Position numbers and translations under genes: made by a program
Shown here: positions 8,043-17,339 of the stretch, in pieces
Layout: the number at the start of each line of letters is the position of its first letter
Position numbering within the stretch: the stretch's first letter is position 1
Notes under the pieces: model-generated
The model's input: the letters and a program-made list of their open reading frames with translations, nothing else
What the model was told of the DNA's origin: nothing
Databases searched by the model: none
From: Candidatus Poribacteria bacterium
GTDB taxonomy: Bacteria > Poribacteria > WGA-4E > WGA-3G
Assembly (NCBI GenBank): GCA_022821495.1
Contig: JAJEDN010000096.1
Coordinates: 1-55,767, forward strand
DNA: 55,767 nt
Direction of reading: 5' to 3'

Positions 8043-10775
8043 ATGGGTTATGATTTTACCGATGTCGCACGGTTGCCTTCACCGGATGATAACGTCGCTA
8101 TTGCTACACAGACATTAGAAGGTGGCACATGCATCCGTTATAATGGAGAGCCGTTCCAGCTATCACATACTATTTTGGAAGGGCATCGCTTTGCCATCCA
8201 ACCGATTTCAGAGGACGCGCCCTTGTTGTCTTGGGGCTTACCCTTCGGTTATGCGACACGCGCTATCGCCCCTGGGGACTATGTGTGCAATCAGAAGATG
8301 ATCGATTCGTTGTCCATTAGGCACCTACCTTTTGAATTGCCAGAAACACCCAATTTTAGCGATAAGATGGCACCTTATCAATTAGACGCAGTAGATTTCC
8401 GTCCAGGGAAGCGGACACCCCCGCACACAAACGAGCGTTACTTTTCTGGTTATCAGCGTCCTGGTAACCGTGGTGTCGGCACACGAAACTATATCGTCGT
8501 CATGGGAACAACCGCGCGTACCTCCGGTTTTGCGAGAAGGCTTGCTGATATGTGTTCTGTAGGAGGGGTTTGTAACCCTGATACCTATCCGAACATAGAC
8601 GGTATTGTCGCCGTAACGCACACAGAAGGTGGTGAAAGCCAGACCCCAAATAACATTGATATGCTCCTCCGAACGCTCGCCGGTTTCACTGTCCATCCGA
8701 ATATTGGTGCGATGCTGCTTGTTGACTACGGCACCGAAGCGGTTACAAACGCTATGCTTAAGGCGTATATGCTACGCGAAGGCTACGCTTTGGATGATGT
8801 CGTCCACAGTTTCTATCGGTTGAAAGGGAGTTTCGATGAAGATTTAGCCAGCGGTGCGGAGATTATCAACGGATGGTTGGATAGTGTAAACAGTGTGCCG
8901 CGCACTGAAGAATCTCTGGCATATCTGAAAATCGCTTTGCAGTGCGGCGGCTCCGACGCCTTCTCTGGAATATCGGGCAACCCGCTCGCTGCTTATGTGG
9001 CAAAAGAGGTCATCCGTTACGGGGGTTGCGCGAACCTCGCAGAAACCGACGAACTGATCGGTTCGGAGGCATACATACTTCAAAATGTCCGCGACCTGAC
9101 AACCGCACGTACGTTCCTCAATACCATTGAACGGTTTAAGGAACGCGTTGCGTGGCATGGGCACTCGGCTGAAGGGAATCCATCTGGCGGCAACAATTTC
9201 CGTGGACTTTACAATATCGCTATTAAATCAATCGGCGCGGCGATGAAACGGCACCCTGACACCTGCCTCGATTACGTCATCAATTACAGTCAACGCATGG
9301 AGAAATCGGGCTACTATTTCATGGATAGCCCTGGCAACGATTTAGAGAGCATCGCTGGACAGGTGGCATCCGGTTCTAACATGATTTTCTTTGTCACTGG
9401 CAACGGATCCATCACGAATTTCCCGTTTGTGCCGACGATTAAGATCGTTACGACGACGGGACGTTATGAAATGCTCACTAAGGATATGGACGTGAACGCT
9501 GGCGCGTATCTTGACGGCACACCGATGGAGGAACTTGGTGAATCTATGTTAGATCTGACGGTAGATGTCGCGTCGGGTGAACGTTCGGTCGGTGAGAAAG
9601 CGGGGCATTCGCAAGTCTCGCTGTGGCGCGATTGGAAGCAGACGGGTCCGATAGATTTAGACCCGCTGTTAACAGCATCCGAATTGAAATCCGGCGATCC
9701 AATTCCGATTGAAACTTTGGGAGGCGGTGCGGTTAGGAAACCGCACCTACCAGAGCTGGGAGTTTTCCGTGCGCTCCAAACGGAAGCGGGTTACCGCACG
9801 GATCAGGTCGGACTCATCTTGCCCACAAGTCTCTGTTCTGGACAGATTGCAGAGATGATTGCACACCGATGTAATGAACAGAAGATCGGTGCAAAGCAGG
9901 GTATCTCCCGTTTTGTTGCGCTGCCGCATACGGAGGGGTGTGGTGTCTCCGGCGGCCGTTCTGAGGAGATTTATACCCGCACGATGATTGGACACCTCAC
10001 ACATCCGACGGTTGCGCTCGGGCTGCTCCTTGAACACGGTTGTGAGAAGACACACAACGACCATGTCCGACATGAGATTCAGAAACTCGGTATATCACCA
10101 GAAGGCTACGGTTGGGCGAGTGTGCAGTTGGATGGCGGGATTGATGCTGTTATTGAGAAGGTGCAAGACTGGTTTTCGGAAACGCTTGCGGATAAGCCTA
10201 CTGTCCCGGTTGTTGATGCCGGATTAGAACATCTCTGTGTAGCTGTGATGTCGTCAGGCGAAGTGGCGGAAGAAGTTTCGCAGGCTCTGATGCAATTGAC
10301 GCATCGGATTGTTGCGGCAGGTGGGACGGTTATCGTGCCTGAAAATGCGGAATGGTTGTCAGCCGTCAGCCGTCAGCCGTCAGTAGGTTTGCTGAAAGAC
10401 ACAGCAAGAGCTATTATGCCAACACTGGCATACGGACAGGGGGCTGAGAAGGTAGGTTTTCACGTCATGGAAACACCGACAGATCAACCGACAGAAGCCT
10501 TGACAGGACTCGGCGCGACAGGTGTGGATATGGCACTCGCACACATCGTCGGCGCACCCCTGCAATCGCATGTGATGGTGCCGCTGATTCAGGTTTCTAC
10601 GGATGCTGCAACACAATCTACATACGGCGCGGATTTGGATTTGGAAACTGCTGATATTGATGACCTACTTGCGTTAGTTGTGAAAGTGGCATCGCGGCAG
10701 TATACGCCGAAGCTGCACGGTAAAGGGAATACGGATTTCCAGTTGACACGCGGGCTATTGGGGATTTCGATGTAA
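8043..10775 (+). CDS. Double-length UxaA-family (altronate/galactarate dehydratase-like) protein
   Basis: The protein has 910 aa against about 490-500 for a normal UxaA, a cytoplasmic iron-dependent sugar-acid dehydratase. Residues about 1-100 are an SAF-like domain (TCIRYNGEPFQLSHTILEGHRFA). Residues about 130-545 match the catalytic part, with GNRGVGTRNYIVV and LQCGGSDAFSGISGNPL. However, this half has HTEGG and DYGTE where active enzymes usually have HTEGCG and GCE. A second, diverged catalytic copy follows from about 575 to 910. It keeps PHTEGCGVSGG and LEHGCEKTHND but has lost the CGGSD..SG segment. The two halves may therefore form one composite active site, or the function has changed. 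AAGGAG at 8028-8033 is 9 nt before ATG 8043; the upstream ATG at 8025 overlaps that site. A heptamer repeat is inserted in the second half (10358-10385). The substrate is not known. Confidence 0.8.
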   Translation: MGYDFTDVARLPSPDDNVAIATQTLEGGTCIRYNGEPFQLSHTILEGHRFAIQPISEDAPLLSWGLPFGYATRAIAPGDYVCNQKMIDSLSIRHLPFELPETPNFSDKMAPYQLDAVDFRPGKRTPPHTNERYFSGYQRPGNRGVGTRNYIVVMGTTARTSGFARRLADMCSVGGVCNPDTYPNIDGIVAVTHTEGGESQTPNNIDMLLRTLAGFTVHPNIGAMLLVDYGTEAVTNAMLKAYMLREGYALDDVVHSFYRLKGSFDEDLASGAEIINGWLDSVNSVPRTEESLAYLKIALQCGGSDAFSGISGNPLAAYVAKEVIRYGGCANLAETDELIGSEAYILQNVRDLTTARTFLNTIERFKERVAWHGHSAEGNPSGGNNFRGLYNIAIKSIGAAMKRHPDTCLDYVINYSQRMEKSGYYFMDSPGNDLESIAGQVASGSNMIFFVTGNGSITNFPFVPTIKIVTTTGRYEMLTKDMDVNAGAYLDGTPMEELGESMLDLTVDVASGERSVGEKAGHSQVSLWRDWKQTGPIDLDPLLTASELKSGDPIPIETLGGGAVRKPHLPELGVFRALQTEAGYRTDQVGLILPTSLCSGQIAEMIAHRCNEQKIGAKQGISRFVALPHTEGCGVSGGRSEEIYTRTMIGHLTHPTVALGLLLEHGCEKTHNDHVRHEIQKLGISPEGYGWASVQLDGGIDAVIEKVQDWFSETLADKPTVPVVDAGLEHLCVAVMSSGEVAEEVSQALMQLTHRIVAAGGTVIVPENAEWLSAVSRQPSVGLLKDTARAIMPTLAYGQGAEKVGFHVMETPTDQPTEALTGLGATGVDMALAHIVGAPLQSHVMVPLIQVSTDAATQSTYGADLDLETADIDDLLALVVKVASRQYTPKLHGKGNTDFQLTRGLLGISM
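10358..10385. repeat. Heptamer tandem repeat inside the UxaA-like gene
   Basis: Three copies of GTCAGCC and a variant GTCAGTA lie in tandem and are read as WLSAVSRQPSVG. The unit resembles the CAGT-rich heptamers found between the giant genes, so this may be an in-frame insertion of the same repeat class. Confidence 0.6.
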
Positions 10776-10878
10776 GCGTGCGTATCACAAGGGTAATGCA
10801 GCGGAACTTGCTCATAGGAACACTGCTCTACAGGAGTGAAGCCTATGCCCACCGCTCATTTATTTACTGTCTGGAAAC

Positions 10879-11406
10879 TCATGACTCTGACATCATGGCG
10901 ATTACACTCACCGTTCCTACCGAGCCCATCCATATAACAGTCCCTACTGCTGCCCGTTTCGTCCTAAGCCGCCTAACTTTTGTCTTGTAGGCACTTGTGT
11001 AAGCGTCAACATATTCAGGCGATTTTCCGAGGAGACGCTCGGGGGGTGGTTCGAGTTTATAGTTAAAAGCCACAATGAACGGTATTAAACAACCCGCTGT
11101 CGCACCAATACAAATTCCACATGCTTGTGAATCACTGATATAACTGCTTCCTGAGGCAGTCTGAGGCCCCAGTGAGCCTGCAACCAAACCAATAAATATC
11201 CCCAGCCCAGTACTGACATAAGTACCACAACCGACACCTGTCCATAACCACTTATTTGTATCAGTTTCAGCATCGCGTTTGGCGGCCATTTTGGCTTGAA
11301 CTTCTACTGAATCTTGCTGGGCAAGAGTGGTAAAAGGGGCGGTAAAAATAAGCACTGCCATTAGAAATACCAAAAATGGTGATTGGAATGTCAAGTTCGT
11401 TTTCAT
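10879..11406 (-). CDS. Small membrane protein with KSPEYV motif (paralogue 1)
   Basis: The product is 175 aa. It has an N-terminal signal or membrane segment (FLVFLMAVLIFTAPFTTLAQ), a charged stretch ending DTNKWLWTGVGCG, two hydrophobic segments with glycine-rich and cysteine-containing sequence, and then EPPPERLLGKSPEYVDAYTSAYKTKVRRLRTKRA followed by a last hydrophobic helix. The same layout and the motif PPPxRLxGKSPEYVxxYxxAYKxKxRxLR recur in the protein at 34135-34695, so the two are paralogues flanking the giant surface-protein genes. The conserved cytosolic-looking loop between helices could be a binding site. I do not recognise the family and infer only an inner-membrane location. It is preceded on its strand by the outer-membrane barrel gene. 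Confidence 0.7.
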   Translation of the reverse strand: MKTNLTFQSPFLVFLMAVLIFTAPFTTLAQQDSVEVQAKMAAKRDAETDTNKWLWTGVGCGTYVSTGLGIFIGLVAGSLGPQTASGSSYISDSQACGICIGATAGCLIPFIVAFNYKLEPPPERLLGKSPEYVDAYTSAYKTKVRRLRTKRAAVGTVIWMGSVGTVSVIAMMSES

Positions 11407-11442
11407 AAAATCTCCTTTTTCGTAAATGTTCGGAACATTACG

Positions 11443-12114
11443 CTAAGGTTGTGGGTTGTTACTGTTTCCGAACCGGGTGCCGATTCCGATGGTCAATGAG
11501 AACTCATTCGCGCTTTCACCTTCATCCTCATCTTCAATTGACATCCACAGTCGTTGATATTGTCCTTCTGCCCGTAAGACAAACGCTGGTCCGATACGCC
11601 ACTGATACCCCGCGCCTATTCCGATACCTGTGATCGTTAGGTCTCCGTCAAAGAAGAATGAATCCTCACCGCTAAATATAGTATGAGATACCCGTCCGAA
11701 GAGGTACGGCGAAGATACTGCGTGGTTGAGCAGAAAATAGGATGCCTTGCCTCCGAGGTGGAGTGTTGTTATGCTTTCAGTCTCGTCCTCTTCCCAATAC
11801 TCATCCTCATACGCCTCAGAAACTGACATTCTTCCAAAACTGCATTCCGGCCCGATGGCAAATTGCTTATGTGGAAACCATGTGGCATACAGCGAAGTCG
11901 GAAAAGCGCCGACATACACCAACCCTGATGGTAGCTGCGTATAGGTGATGCTCGAGGAGTAGTCATCATCAATAGCAGACTGGATGTGGGAAATACCGAA
12001 CTGTGTTCCTATCTCAAATTCAGTCGCCATAACAGGAACTGCCGCTAAGACAAAAAAAGTAAACATCGCTAAGATTGACCTAATTTTATTTTTATTCACA
12101 ACTAACGTTTGCAT
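11443..12114 (-). CDS. Outer-membrane beta-barrel protein
   Basis: The product is 223 aa with a cleavable signal peptide (SILAMFTFFVLAAVPVMA). The mature chain alternates aromatic/hydrophobic beta strands and charged loops: FEIGTQFGISHI, LYATWFPHKQFAIGPECSFGRMS, GGKASYFLLN, GIGIGAGYQWRIGPAFVLRAEGQYQRLW. It ends in a strand FSLTIGIGTRFG. This is the pattern of an OmpA/opacity-type 8-stranded barrel. Acidic loop stretches (EYWEEDE, DEDEGE) may bind cations. AAGGAG lies 6 nt before ATG 12114; an in-frame GTG directly before it is not needed. A MITE-like element occupies the promoter region (12129-12255). It may be co-expressed with the membrane protein at 10879. Confidence 0.72.
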   Translation of the reverse strand: MQTLVVNKNKIRSILAMFTFFVLAAVPVMATEFEIGTQFGISHIQSAIDDDYSSSITYTQLPSGLVYVGAFPTSLYATWFPHKQFAIGPECSFGRMSVSEAYEDEYWEEDETESITTLHLGGKASYFLLNHAVSSPYLFGRVSHTIFSGEDSFFFDGDLTITGIGIGAGYQWRIGPAFVLRAEGQYQRLWMSIEDEDEGESANEFSLTIGIGTRFGNSNNPQP

Positions 12115-12128
12115 CACAAACTCCTTAT

Positions 12129-12255
12129 TATAGTAAAATCCGCAAATAAATGAACACTTTTACGAAGATAACCCCCCTAACCCCCCTTATCAGGGGGGAA
12201 TAAGATGGAAATCGCTTTGATTGGATGTGTCTCAATAATTATGGGCTTTACTATA
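12129..12255. mobile_element. MITE-like element, family 1, copy B
   Basis: A 127-bp unit with inverted ends: TATAGTAAAATCCG on the left, and TATAGTAAAGCCCA when the right end is read in reverse. Its core hairpin is CCCCCCT-TATC-AGGGGGG. It lies immediately upstream of the barrel gene start. Confidence 0.75.
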
Positions 12256-12366
12256 ATAGTTATCAGTTACCAGTCGTCAGTTAAAGAGATATACTGTGGT
12301 TGTTATCAGATAAAGTAACCGCCACAATAAGTTAACTGAAAACTGATAACCGACAACTGACAACTA
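12256..12366. repeat. Heptamer-type inverted repeat at the stop of the 1522-aa gene
   Basis: The left arm, AGTTATCAGTTACCAGT and CGTCAGTTAA, pairs imperfectly with the right arm read in reverse, ATAGTTGTCAGTTGTCGGTT and ATCAGTTTTCAGTTAA. The right arm reaches the TAG stop codon of the gene at 12364. It can form a long hairpin and might act as a terminator, but it has no U-run. Confidence 0.55.
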
Positions 12367-15300
12367 TTTGCGTATTAACATTTTTCGCGTTGCGGTGAAA
12401 TCGCCTGCGGTGAGTGTATAGAAATACACGCCGCTCGCGACGGGTTCACCGAAGGCGTTTCTGCCATCCCAATATGCCGCACGGCTTCGGGTTCGATAGA
12501 TGCCAGCGGGTTGATGTCCGAGTGCCAATGTCCGAACGACTTGTCCGTTTACTGCATAGATAGTGATGGTGACTTCTGTGGGTTTTGCGAGTTGATATGG
12601 AATCCATGTCTCCGGGTTGAACGGATTCGGGAAGTTTACTAAAAGCGCGTTATCTCTATCAGCAGTAACAGTTATTTGTGCGGTAAGTGCGGGACCGTTG
12701 TAGTTTGCGATAGCACCTGCACCGACAGTAAAAGTAAGTGTGCTATCGGCGTTCATGTTGCCATCAAACTCCAGTTCTACAGTGATTTGTGTGTCGCTTT
12801 TTCTGTCGGGTTCATGCCACGGGATTGTTACACCCTCAATCCCGGAGACCGAGACTGCTCGTCTGATGTCAAAGATAGACCGTGCGTATTTTCTACCACT
12901 GAGTGTGAAAGTGACGACGCTGCCATCCAATGTCGCTTCCGTCAAGGGTGCCTTCGTTGATGCAACGACTGATTCTTGTTCTCCACTAACAGGTATTTCT
13001 GCGGTAAATGCCTCGCCGTTATAGTCAGCGATAGCATCTGCGCTGACAGTGAAAGTGAGTGTTGCGTCTGTGTCAATATCGCCCCTGAATTCAAGTTTAA
13101 TAGTAATTTCGGTATCGCTTTTTTTGTCAGGTTCGTGCCACGGGATTGTTACACCCTCAATCCCGGAGACCGAGACTGCTCGTCTGATGTCAAAGATAGA
13201 CCGTGCGTATTTTCGCCCGCTAAGTGTGAGTGTGACGACACTGCCATCCAATGTCACTTCCGTCAAGGGTGCTTCTGTTGATGCGGCGATTGATTCCTGC
13301 TCTCCACTAACAGGTATTTGTACAGTAAGTGCGGGACCGTTATATCTCAACAGTGCATCCGCTTTGACCGTAAAGGTTAGCATCGCATCAGCGTCAAAGT
13401 CACCGTTGAATCCAAGTTCGATAGTAATCTGTGTGTCATTTTTTCTGTCTGGGTCGTGCCACGGGATTGTTACACCCTCAATCCCGGAGACCGACACAGC
13501 ATCTCTGATTCTGAAGACGGATCGTTCGTAAGTCCGACCGGTGAGCGTAAGCGTGACGACACTGCCATCGAGCGTAATTTCTGTCAAGGGTGCTTCCGTT
13601 GAAGCTACCACGGATTCCTTGCCGCCGGTGACGGTTATTTGTGTGATGAGTGGGGCACCGTCGTATTCGGCGATAGCGTCCGCTTCAACTATAAAGGTGA
13701 GGATAGCATCCGTGTCAATGTTGCCTTTAAATGTGAGCTCAACCGTGAGTTCCGTATCGCTAATACGATCCAGATCAAACCAACGAAAAGTGACACCCTC
13801 AATACCAGAGACTGTCACAGCATCTCTGATATCGAATTCGGATCGTTCGTAAATAGCACCGTTGAGCGTGAGCGTGACGACACTGCCATCAAGTGCCGCT
13901 TCCGTTAAGGGCACCTCAGTTGCCGCGACGACCGATTCTTGTCCGCCGTTAACAACTATTTGTGCGATGCGCGCGGGCCCGTCGTATTCGGCGATAGCCC
14001 CCGCTTCAACTGTGAAGATGAGCGCGGCACTGCTGTCAAGGTTACCGGTGAATTCAAGTTCAAAGGTGATTATTGTGTCGCTCACACGTTCCACCCCAAA
14101 AAATCCAACAGTAACGCCTGCGATACCGGAGACTGAGACAGCACTATCAATATCAGCGTTAGATCGGACGTAAGTGCCGTTGTTGAGCGTGAGGCGGATG
14201 ATACTTCCGTTGAGAGTTGCCTCCGTCAAAGGTTGTGTCACTGAAGCGGTGATTGTAGGTCTTTCTTCGACCACGGCGGTGACAAGTATTGCCGTGATAA
14301 GTGCGGGACCGTCGTAGTTCGTGATAGCATCCGCCCCAACTGTGAAGGTGAGCGTGGCATCCGTGTCGAAGTCTGTACCGTCAAATGTCAGTTTAACAGT
14401 CACTTTTGTATCACTGACGCGCACGACATCGGACTGGAGAAACGTAACGCCTGCGATACCGGAAACTTGCACTGCGTTGCTAATGTCAGAACTCGATTGT
14501 GTATACACACCGGTCGACAATGTGAGTGTGAGGATACTTTCATCAAGGGTCGCCTCAGTCAAGGCTTGTGATGGATAATAAACGGTTATCGTTGGTGTCT
14601 TCTCCACGACCGCGCTGACAGGTAATTGTGTGGTGAGTGCGGGTCCGTTGTATCCTACGATGGCATCTGCTCCGACTGTGAAAGTAAGCGTGGCATCCGT
14701 GTCAAAGTCTGTACCATCAAATATGAGTCCAATGTTCACCTGTGTATCGCTGAGGCGTTTAACGTTAAAACTGTCAATAGTAATCCCGTTAATACCCGAT
14801 ACCGTCACACTGTTTCCGACCGTATACTGAGACTCGTAGATACCGTCTTTCAGGGTCAGTGTAACCACCTCGCCATTGAGTGTGGTTTCCGTTAAGGGTG
14901 TGATCGTTGATGCCGTCACCGATTCCGCATTCGCGGTGACTTCTGCCGTCGCGGTGAGTGCGGGACCATCGTAATTTGCGATAGCATCCGCTTTCACTGT
15001 GAAGGTGAGGGTTGTGTCGGTGTTGAGGTCTGTACCGTAGAATGTCAGTTGAACTGACAACTCTGTATCGTTTAGACGGGTTACATCAAACGGTTTAACG
15101 GTTACACCCGGAATACCGGATACTGTTACAGGGTCGCTGAGCCAGTTTTCATAGACTCGGTTGTTCAAACGTAGTATGACGACGCTTCCGTCCAGCGTTG
15201 CCTCCGTTAGCGGTTGTGAAACCAACGTGAGCGTTGGGCTTTCTTGATCATCCAGATCAATGATAATAATAATGACGGTAATGGTAATCGCGGCGTTCCC

Positions 15301-16932
15301 ATCGGAAACAGTGACGGTTACGGTGTAGGTATTTTTTGATTCATGGTCGAGGTTGGCACTGGTCTTCAGTTGGCCGGTAGTGTTATCAATTTCAAAAGAT
15401 TTCGCATCGGGACCGCCGAGGGTATAGGTAAGCGCATCGTTATCTGCATCTGTCGCTGCGACTGGTTTGCCGATGTTTACACCTTTTGCGGTATTTTCAG
15501 CGACAGTGCGCTGGGTGTAATTCCCATCCACGAATTTTGGTGTGCTATTTGTAGGTGCTTCAGTGGCAGTGCCGATCACATTGATGGTGACCGGAATTTC
15601 AGCACTCAGGCTCCCGTCAGAAACAGTAACGGTTACGGTATAGTCTGTCTGGGCATTGTAATTATGTGCTGCCTTGGTTGTCAATTGGCCAGTCGTGCTA
15701 TCAATGTCGAAAGCCGCTGCGTCCGTGCCGCTGAGATGGTAAGTCAGTGGGTCATTGTCAATATCTGTCGCCACCACGGGTTTCCCGATACTTCCGTTCG
15801 CGACTGTGCGGGTGGTACTGGAACCGTCGGTGAACACGGGAGGTTTGTTGATGGTCCATCCCATATCTTCGAGCATACCGAGGGCAATGGAGCCAGGGCT
15901 ATGAATCGCTTCTTGGTTGTCAAGATATGCGGTCATTAAGGAATTCGCGTCGCCAGCGGGAAAAGTGATCTCATCCAAATGGGTGTAGCTTGAACCTTGT
16001 TCCCATGAACTGGGTGCATAGAGGTGCGGGAGAATACCGTCGTTTGCTTGAACGCCTTTTTTCCCGTTCCAGAAGAGGTCGTTACTTGTGAATTGATTTT
16101 CAAGACTATAGGATGGGTCCGGGAAAGACATAATAGTATGCCCTGATCCATTTTCTACAAAGAAATCGTAAATCTGCGCTAATTTGGGTCGGCGTGCTCT
16201 GAGTTCGCCGCCTCCAGAGGACACGGAAAATCTCCGTATTGAACTCTTATCTACAGTCGCAAAACTGCTAAATCCGAGCCCGTGAGCGATCTCATGCAGC
16301 ACGGTACTCACAAAGTCCGTTTTCCCTAATGGTGTATTTCCATCCGTGCCGAAGTACCAATTCGCGTCTTCGTGACTGTTAAATCTTGTGATGATATCGG
16401 GTTCCCCATTTGTGAGGTTTCTACCGGCATCATTATCTGCGACCGCTTCTGGGTACCACAAACCGAAGGATCCGGACGATTTCCAACTTGCGGGGCGCGC
16501 GCCTCCTAAAATAATAGTGCCATCCTCAAATCCACCGAAATCTATGAAAGATGCGTCAATCCGGATGGGTACGGGTGACCGGATGAGCGCGTTCCAAATA
16601 TCAACTGCATATTGAAACGCTTCCATCGCTTCGTCTGTAAAGCCGTCGTACGTTACGATAAATTGTGGTGGTGCCGTTGTGAGAGCGTCCTCTCGCTGGA
16701 ACAGGGTCAGCATCGGGGGTGGGATACTTGTCTTCGCGTTTTCGTTGGTGCCATATAGAATGCTCATCCCTTCGAGTGCTTTGTCTCGGCTCGTTGGATT
16801 TGCTGTGCCTGGCTCTTTAGATGTCCCTGATGATTGTCCGGGCACCTCAACTCGGCTCACAGCGTGAGGGGTCAATCCAATCAGAATGCCTATTGAAAGA
16901 AAAATTGTAAATAAGACTTTCGCTGATTTCAT
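12364..16932 (-). CDS. Giant secreted metzincin-like protease with cadherin and tandem beta modules
   Basis: The product is 1522 aa and exported (signal FTIFLSIGILIGLTPHAVS). Residues about 75-365 form a metalloprotease-like domain with HEIAHGLGF (His213, Glu214, His217) and a later met-turn-like SLMTAYL. The usual third metzincin histidine after HExxHxxG is not evident, since the motif reads HGLGFSSFA. Two cadherin-type repeats follow (ENT..G..IG..VAATDADND.LTY; about 370-565). Then come eight tandem modules of about 105-108 aa, each starting with ..PLTEATLDGSVVTLTLSG and ending DAIANYNGPALTAQI.V. The C-terminus is the NFPNPFNPETWIPY...SGVYFYTLTAGDFTATRKMLIRK tail, similar to type IX secretion sorting/FlgD-like ends. 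The product is probably a surface or secreted protease/adhesin. Module copies are very alike in DNA. It is one of three adjacent giants on this strand. Confidence 0.85.
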   Translation of the reverse strand: MKSAKVLFTIFLSIGILIGLTPHAVSRVEVPGQSSGTSKEPGTANPTSRDKALEGMSILYGTNENAKTSIPPPMLTLFQREDALTTAPPQFIVTYDGFTDEAMEAFQYAVDIWNALIRSPVPIRIDASFIDFGGFEDGTIILGGARPASWKSSGSFGLWYPEAVADNDAGRNLTNGEPDIITRFNSHEDANWYFGTDGNTPLGKTDFVSTVLHEIAHGLGFSSFATVDKSSIRRFSVSSGGGELRARRPKLAQIYDFFVENGSGHTIMSFPDPSYSLENQFTSNDLFWNGKKGVQANDGILPHLYAPSSWEQGSSYTHLDEITFPAGDANSLMTAYLDNQEAIHSPGSIALGMLEDMGWTINKPPVFTDGSSTTRTVANGSIGKPVVATDIDNDPLTYHLSGTDAAAFDIDSTTGQLTTKAAHNYNAQTDYTVTVTVSDGSLSAEIPVTINVIGTATEAPTNSTPKFVDGNYTQRTVAENTAKGVNIGKPVAATDADNDALTYTLGGPDAKSFEIDNTTGQLKTSANLDHESKNTYTVTVTVSDGNAAITITVIIIIIDLDDQESPTLTLVSQPLTEATLDGSVVILRLNNRVYENWLSDPVTVSGIPGVTVKPFDVTRLNDTELSVQLTFYGTDLNTDTTLTFTVKADAIANYDGPALTATAEVTANAESVTASTITPLTETTLNGEVVTLTLKDGIYESQYTVGNSVTVSGINGITIDSFNVKRLSDTQVNIGLIFDGTDFDTDATLTFTVGADAIVGYNGPALTTQLPVSAVVEKTPTITVYYPSQALTEATLDESILTLTLSTGVYTQSSSDISNAVQVSGIAGVTFLQSDVVRVSDTKVTVKLTFDGTDFDTDATLTFTVGADAITNYDGPALITAILVTAVVEERPTITASVTQPLTEATLNGSIIRLTLNNGTYVRSNADIDSAVSVSGIAGVTVGFFGVERVSDTIITFELEFTGNLDSSAALIFTVEAGAIAEYDGPARIAQIVVNGGQESVVAATEVPLTEAALDGSVVTLTLNGAIYERSEFDIRDAVTVSGIEGVTFRWFDLDRISDTELTVELTFKGNIDTDAILTFIVEADAIAEYDGAPLITQITVTGGKESVVASTEAPLTEITLDGSVVTLTLTGRTYERSVFRIRDAVSVSGIEGVTIPWHDPDRKNDTQITIELGFNGDFDADAMLTFTVKADALLRYNGPALTVQIPVSGEQESIAASTEAPLTEVTLDGSVVTLTLSGRKYARSIFDIRRAVSVSGIEGVTIPWHEPDKKSDTEITIKLEFRGDIDTDATLTFTVSADAIADYNGEAFTAEIPVSGEQESVVASTKAPLTEATLDGSVVTFTLSGRKYARSIFDIRRAVSVSGIEGVTIPWHEPDRKSDTQITVELEFDGNMNADSTLTFTVGAGAIANYNGPALTAQITVTADRDNALLVNFPNPFNPETWIPYQLAKPTEVTITIYAVNGQVVRTLALGHQPAGIYRTRSRAAYWDGRNAFGEPVASGVYFYTLTAGDFTATRKMLIRK

Positions 16933-16963
16933 AGCGTGATCCCTCTGTTATACCGTCCAGATT

Positions 16964-17080
16964 TATAGCGAAATCCGTAATTAATTGGACACCTTAATCG
17001 GTACAACCCCCCTAACCCCCCTTATCAGGGGGGAATCTGGAGATTTGGTAAATGTCAATCTATTTTCGGGCTTTACTATA
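16964..17080. mobile_element. MITE-like element, family 1, copy C
   Basis: A 117-bp unit. The left end is TATAGCGAAATCCG and the right end read in reverse is TATAGTAAAGCCCG. The core is again the CCCCCCT-TATC-AGGGGGG hairpin. It lies upstream of the 1522-aa gene. Confidence 0.75.
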
Positions 17081-17339
17081 ATGTCTGAACTGTGATTTAC
17101 GGGATTTACAAGATAAAGACCCTATAGTTTTCAGTCGTCGTAGGTTCGGTTAAACGGTGTTGAAAATCAAATGTGGGTATGCCAAAATACATCAAATCTA
17201 ACATAACCGCTTATGCATCGCCTCGAAGTGTTTTGAAAGTTTGAAGGTTCTACGTCCAATATGCATGCCTTTTGAAGTTCTGTTCAACCTGAGGGAAACA
17301 CCCAAGCAAAAACACCTACGATGCTATGGTCATTTGATA
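17081..17339. other. Intergenic DNA with a short dispersed repeat
   Basis: No gene is seen. GGGAAACACCCAAGCAAAAA (from 17293, continuing CACCTAC) closely matches GGGAAACACCTAAGCAAAAC at 42589, so a dispersed repeat fragment is present. It follows the stop codon neither closely nor as an obvious hairpin. Confidence 0.4.

Noticed and set aside
10778..10990. Plus-strand frame after the UxaA-like gene
   Set aside because: It overlaps the membrane-protein gene on the other strand and has no domain or ribosome-binding site.
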